Shown: piece after piece, positions 59,825 through 64,000 of the stretch
Layout: the number at the start of each line of letters is the position of its first letter
Numbering within the stretch: position 1 is the stretch's first letter
Assembly (NCBI GenBank): GCA_038503035.1
Contig: JAVSML010001153.1
Location: forward strand, 372,001 to 436,000
DNA length: 64,000 bases
Direction of reading: 5' to 3'
Source of the DNA: Crocodylus rhombifer
Lineage: Eukaryota > Chordata > Crocodylia > Crocodylidae
Made by a program: the position numbers and the translations under genes
The notes under the pieces: model-generated
Database searches by the model: none
What the model saw: the letters and a program-made list of their open reading frames with translations, nothing else
What the model was told of the DNA's origin: nothing

Positions 59825-60220
59825 CTGCGTCATCCGGATGTCTGACTTTAGGCTCCCAAAGCAAGTGCTTGCTCCTAGCGCAGTCAAAGCATACGCTCCA
59901 GAAGAGGGCAGGGAAGGCACTTCAAGGACATCCTTGAGGCCAACTTGGAAAAAAATGAAACGTTGACATCAGCTTGGGAGAGACTGTCACCAAAACCTGC
60001 CCCAAATGGAGGAAGGATCTCAGTACTTTAAAAGCTTATGATGACAACAGGAGAAAGAAAAGCAGGAGCAGCAGAAATAGTGCAACTCACGGACCAAGTC
60101 CATAATAAAGAGCCACCCACCCCGTGTGGAAACGTGCCCAAGTTGCAGCAGTGTGTCAATCCCAGATTGGCCTTGTCAGACCCACAAATAAGACAATCGT
60201 GGAAGACAATTGCCAAAGAA
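59825..60220 (+). pseudogene. Non-LTR retrotransposon ORF2 C-terminal tail, decayed
   Basis: Plus-strand translation gives GCVIRMSDFRLPKQVL followed by a basic stretch and, after a frameshift, ANLEKNETLTSAWERLSPKP. This matches the order of the post-reverse-transcriptase tail in a widespread class of non-LTR retrotransposons (GH-RMPD-RLPKQ ... LK-NLK ... W). Further on, ETCPSCSSVSIPDWPCQTH stands where these proteins have a zinc-finger-like tail. Stops and frameshifts abolish coding. The reverse-transcriptase fragment at 63771-64000 may come from the same family. Confidence 0.6.
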
Positions 60221-60514
60221 GTATATGCAATAATTCCCTCAATGAGGAAAGTCTAGAATCAGCAAATCAAGTCATCGCCTGCAGCTTTGATTTACATTAT
60301 ATGTTTGGCTGGTGAAGCAAGTCAAAGATATATGAATAGTCTACTAATAGAGATTATAAATATGATATTTGAAAAGGGAATCTACCATTCTAAGAATTGA
60401 ATTACAGTAGTTCATTAAGTCCACCAGTGACTTTGTAAACAATTGCTTAATATCCGACTTTCCTTTTGTAAGTGGTGTGGGGGGAGGGAGAGAGAGAATT
60501 TTGACTTCTTAAAC

Positions 60515-61300
60515 CTTTAAAAATATTAAAAACAAAAAGGTGAAAGTGCAAAAGCATGCAGGGGTCAAGAATGAAAAACTTGTCAGTAATGAAAACCTTC
60601 ATATCACCAGGGATTGAAACCCTCTCCCTCCTATGACTTTCATGGGGTTACACTTTTAGGACTAGATTTCCATCTTCCACCTTGTAGAGTACCCCCTCAA
60701 TGGCCCTGTGTGACAAACTGGCTCACATTTTCTTGCAAGATGAAGTGTTGAAACTCAAATGTGACATGTCAAGACAAAGAAACAGAAGAGTTTGAGAGCA
60801 TCCTGGGAGCTGGTTTCTATGGCTTTTCAGGGTTGCCATCTTGGCCTGCCCAGGGAGATCATACTCCCTTTGGCTGACTGGTACAGGATAGAGAAACTGT
60901 ACATAGTCTCAAAGAAGTTCAAGTCCAGTGTGCCAAAGAAAGTGCTGAGGGCAGCAAAGAGTGGCTGCAGTTGGAGTGCAATTCAGAAAGTCACGGAAGA
61001 GTCTTCTTTACTTCTTCTTCACAGAAAGGGCTGGCTGCCGATACCATTGGGGCTACCTGGTGGACAAAGGTGTCCGTGCCCAGAGTCCAGTGCGGCAGCC
61101 ACCACTAGACGTCCCCACTTCTTTTGGTCATGGGTAGCTTTTACAGAGTACACCAGGCCAGGTGGCCACTAAACACTACCTTCCAGGTCATGTCAGGATG
61201 GGTGGTGAGAAAACAGGCACCACAAACTGACATTCAATATGTACAGTGTCTTTCCACCAGGATCTTGAAGCAGATTCCACAACTGTTCTTGCTGGGCACA
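60515..61300 (+). repeat. Unclassified interspersed repeat, copy B
   Basis: The longer copy of the family at 35068-35510. Beyond the shared part (to about 60910) it continues with AAGTTCAAGTCCAGTGTGCC and CAGAAAGGGCTGGCTGCC. Frames of 126 and 117 codons lie here (60792-61172 and 61124-61477), but I recognise no domain. It could be a LINE internal region or LTR-element interior. End points are not defined. Confidence 0.6.
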
Positions 61301-61309
61301 GGGAGGGAT

Positions 61310-62605
61310 AGCAACGTATGGGACCTGCCCCTCTCATTGATGTCTATGGCCAGAGAAATAGACAGCAGTGGGGGAGGGAGGGAGGCTCAAGCAACAATGT
61401 TTCTTAACTCAGTAACTCTTATTCAAAAAACACCAGAAGAGCCACAGATTTTTGCAAAAATAACAAAACAGACCTGAACTTTCCCCTCCTCCCCAACAAG
61501 ATTAGTTAGATCTCTCACCTCTGACAAGTCTAAGGTGTGAACAGTGTTGCAAGCAAGGTAGATTCCATGTCTTCTCTCTCTTTTTCTCTCCACAGTCCAG
61601 TCTTCTCACATGTCCTGGTAATGGGCTGGGAAATCCACTCTCTTAAACCAGATGGTCCCAAGACAATAAACCAGTATTTGGGAGACAATCAAAGTGATGC
61701 TTCTATAAAAGCTACTCAGTCAGTCACTGAATGCCAAGTCCATAATGTAAAATGCTGTTCTAAATCCAAATGGTTTTTTTTTAATTTGGTTTTTTACACT
61801 GTTTGCTTGACATTTTCATAAAACAAACTAGGTGAATGGGATCTATTATGAAATGAATATAATGTGGATGTCAACTGGTTGATAACTTCTGATTAGGATT
61901 TTTCAGTTAATTTTTGGAAACTGGGATGACATGAGGAATCAGGTAGGGTCTTATGGGGAGTCAGTGCTGTCATTAATGATACAGCAAGCATTTCTGACAT
62001 TTGTAGGTGATGTCAACGTGTGAAAAGTTGCAAGCACTTTGGTAAATATATCTCCCTCTGTCACTATGATTATCCAAGACAAACTCCTAGCAGCAAGCTG
62101 TCTGACTAGCTGATATATCAAATAGATAAATGAAATGGCTTCAGGAAAAAAAAAAAGAGCTTCCCACCTTTGGCTTGGTAGAATAGCTCTTCATCCTCTC
62201 AGTCTTGAGTTTGGCTCCAGTGATTATACATTTGTAAGCTACAGGTTTGGTTCTTGATCTGCATACCTAGGAAATGACACAACTACAGTTTAAAAACTCC
62301 ACTGAATTCACTGTGCAGCACCCTACTTCCTCAATGAAGACTACAAGTGATCACCAGCTGTGTGCACTAGTTCTCCATTTAACATTCCAGCTAAGTTTGG
62401 GTTTTTCATTTTGGTGATGGAAAAAAATAGGTGTTTGTACCAATTCTTTTACTTGTCTTTGATACTATTAACAGTACTTCAGATGTTGGCATGAGACATG
62501 CTTTTTCTTTGCCCTTGCTTTTTCTCTCCAAAAAGATAGTAAGGGATTTGGTATTGAGCAGCTGCTCATCGAGCTTGAGAACTTCCACATACAGGATCTT
62601 GCGGT
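61310..62605. other. Intergenic DNA, nothing firm
   Basis: No gene. The left part may belong to the preceding repeat. Confidence 0.4.
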
Positions 62606-62609
62606 CTGT

Positions 62610-62690
62610 CTTTTATCACTTTTGTTCCTTTGTTCATTTTATCATTTCATTTGATCACTTTTGTTCATTTTATCACTATTGTTCATCCTC
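62610..62690 (+). repeat. Short tandem repeat (TTTTATCACTTTTGTTC units)
   Basis: Three or more imperfect units with TTTTATCA and TTTGTTCA alternating, next to the Tigger remnant. Confidence 0.8.
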
Positions 62691-62935
62691 AGACTTATGA
62701 CACAATTGGTTCTGGAAAACTGTGTCTTAAGTTAAAACATGGTAACTCAGAACCACTTTTCCCATAGGAAACAATATTATAAATGGGGATTGGTTCCTGA
62801 ACCAAGGCCCGATACCCTATTGTCATCCAAAATAACACCGAGTTTTGTACAGTACTCAATCAATTATATAAAATAAATTAATGTAGATATACTACTTGTC
62901 TATATGTATTTATTTATGTATATTGTAAATAGCAA
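62690..62935 (-). mobile_element. Probable 3' non-coding end of the Tigger element
   Basis: CCTCAGACTTATGACACAATTGG, AAGTTAAAACATGGTAACTC and AGGAAACAATATTATAAATG resemble the non-coding end of Tigger/pogo transposons (ATAAGTC-type subterminal text). It lies at the expected place, downstream of the transposase frame on the minus strand. Exact terminus not defined. Confidence 0.45.
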
Positions 62936-63625
62936 TCATATTTCTTTGGAAGGACTTCTTTGAGGTGACTTTGCTGGATTTTTTGAAGGGCTCTTGGTTG
63001 GACTTTTTGAAGGGTTCTTGGCTGGAGTCTTCTCAGGAGTCTTGGCTGCATGTCTTCCTGGATTCCTGTCTGCTTTCTTAAAGAAAGTGTCCAAGGAAGT
63101 TTGGACAGATGTTCTCTTCTTTTGCTTGTAAATTTCTCTGTAGCAGCTGTCCATGTTGGATATGCCCATATTCACTGATGCACTGCGTTCAATGTTGGGA
63201 TCATATTCCTCAGCAGGGACATGGCAGCTTCCAAATGTTGAAATGCCTCAGCCAACACTTTTGTTGTCAAGACTTTACAAGGAGTCTCTTCCACAGTGGG
63301 TGCATCTTCTTTCTCTGCCACTTCTTGCTGTTCCCATTCAATAAGGTCTTCATTGGTTAATTCTTCACAATGTGATGCCAGCAACTCATTAATATCGTCT
63401 GGTGCAACATCTAGGTTGAGTTCTTTGCCCATTTCAACAACATTTTGGTCACCTCTTCAACAGTGTCTGTAAAGCCTTGGAACTCAGACACAAACTTAGG
63501 ACACAATTTGCTCCAAATATCATTCAAATTTGATTGTTTGACTTCATTCCATGCCTCACCAATGTTCTTAACTGCATGGTAAATGTTGAAGACCTTCCAG
63601 AATTCCTTCAGAATAGGTTTGCAAG
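62936..63625 (-). pseudogene. Tigger/pogo-like transposase, C-terminal half, frameshifted
   Basis: Three minus-strand frames, in order from the right, give FWKVFNIYHAVKNIGEAW, then LNLDVAPDDINELL, then KQKKRTSVQTSLDTFFKKA: these are landmarks of the C-terminal part of the TIGD1/jerky class of DDE transposases. Frame changes occur near 63425 and 63175, so the protein is broken. The last frame (62936-63175, 79 codons) continues past the usual end of this family into a basic tail with TPEK, TPAK, SPTK, SPSK and similar units. Upstream, the element is interrupted by a CR1 piece and a reverse-transcriptase fragment; the DDE catalytic residues are not in the window. It would have catalysed cut-and-paste transposition when intact. 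Confidence 0.85.
62973..63044 (-). repeat. 24-bp tandem repeat encoding the (S/T)PxK tail
   Basis: Three consecutive 24-bp units at 62973-62996, 62997-63020 and 63021-63044 share GNTGG-NTTTTTGAAGGG-TCTTG-type text; the third is more diverged. In frame they encode eight-residue blocks of the NPSKSPTK / SPSKNPAK kind. Confidence 0.85.
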
Positions 63626-63629
63626 GTGG

Positions 63630-63768
63630 GAGGATGAAAACCTGATGGCATTGAATATGGAGAAATGCAAGGTGGTTGACCCTAGTTGACTTTCTGCCCT
63701 CTTGGCAGGAGGCTGGACCTGACCATCTTATGAGGTCCCGTCCAGCCCTAATGTCTGAAATCTGGGAA
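63630..63768 (+). mobile_element. CR1 LINE 3' fragment with internal deletion
   Basis: GATGGCATTGAATATGGAG and AAATGCAAGGTGG match an upstream part of the CR1 3' region, followed directly by GGAGGCTGGACCTGACCATC and TTATGAGGTCCCGTCCAGCC, the CR1 end. It lies between the Tigger and reverse-transcriptase remnants. Confidence 0.7.
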
Positions 63769-63770
63769 AA

Positions 63771-64000
63771 TCTTGTTTTTTGTGAAGTTGACAGTGAGTC
63801 CAAGGATTTTATATGCTTCACAGATGCAGTCTAAGGTGACCTGGAATTCTTTAATTGAGTGGGCACACATGACATTGACTCCATTGTCAGTGTATACTGA
63901 AGATTAGTAATGGCAGTTGGTTTTCTTGGATTTGGGATGTAACAGGTTGATGTTAAAAAGCTTCCCATCCATGCAATAGTAGATGCTGGCTCAAGATGGA
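63771..64000 (-). pseudogene. Non-LTR reverse transcriptase fragment, runs off window
   Basis: Minus-strand translation gives GKLFNINLLHPKSKKTN, a stop, then VYTDNGVNVMCAHSIKEFQ and LDCICEAYKILGLTVNF. This is the order around the YADD catalytic box of non-LTR reverse transcriptases (YADD then AHS-EELQ-LD-F-EAY--LGL-LN). Here the box reads YTDN, so activity is lost. An in-frame stop lies just before it. The upstream part of the protein lies beyond the window. Confidence 0.7.

Noticed and set aside
60792..61477. Possible gene with 126- and 117-codon frames
   Set aside because: They sit in or next to an interspersed repeat with a second copy at 35 kb, overlap in different frames, and show no known domain.
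1..64000. CRISPR arrays, bacterial operons, phage or plasmid modules, and endogenous viral genes
   Set aside because: Regularly spaced repeats of CRISPR type, ribosome-binding-site-led gene clusters and recognisable viral gag, pol or env motifs were looked for and not seen. The only reverse-transcriptase text fits non-LTR elements.

Overview
The window looks like nuclear DNA of a vertebrate, most likely a non-avian sauropsid, with crocodilian as my first guess and turtle not excluded. The reasons are one intact vertebrate-specific gene, several CR1 LINE pieces (including a 3' end closing in CR1-type ATTCTATG-like repeats), many hAT and pogo/Tigger DNA transposons, tRNA-derived SINEs, and one CpG island in otherwise AT-rich sequence. 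There are no bacterial-style operons, CRISPR arrays, rRNA genes or intact tRNA genes. Almost all open frames are chance frames in intergenic, intronic or repeat DNA.

The only gene I can support is MACIR (formerly C5orf30, macrophage immunometabolism regulator) on the minus strand. Its whole 207-codon reading frame lies in one exon at 41583-42206, with a good splice acceptor 21 nt upstream of the ATG. The likely 3' UTR runs down to about 40.0 kb. The CpG island at about 54.83-55.62 kb is the best candidate promoter and first exon. That would place roughly 13 kb of intron (about 42.23-55.27 kb) between them. Transcript structure outside the CDS is inference.

Region by region: 1-40 kb is downstream of MACIR and contains only interspersed repeats. 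Several hAT elements there can be delimited by terminal inverted repeats and 8-bp target duplications (9778-10008, 11901-12125, 13754-14180, 17797-17983, 19764-20805). There are also CR1 fragments, tRNA-derived SINEs, Tigger-type MITEs (32659-32960, about 37366-37683), G+C-rich tandem or composite blocks and a 172-bp direct duplication (28199 and 28852). 40-55.6 kb is the MACIR locus, whose presumed intron holds a Tigger MITE, two hAT elements, a degenerate tandem array and a MIR-like SINE. 55.7-59.2 kb, immediately upstream of the island, is a stack of CR1 pieces, a hAT insertion, a C-rich minisatellite and a well-preserved CR1 3' end.

59.8-64.0 kb contains decayed protein-coding remains of mobile elements: the C-terminal tail of a non-LTR retrotransposon ORF2 (plus strand), an unclassified repeat of which a second copy lies at 35.07 kb, a frameshifted pogo/Tigger transposase (minus strand) whose C-terminus carries an unusual array of (S/T)PxK motifs, a CR1 piece, and a reverse-transcriptase fragment running off the window end. 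The Tigger C-terminal tail and the unclassified repeat pair are the observations I would look at first. I see no gene cluster that would amount to a new multi-gene biological system.
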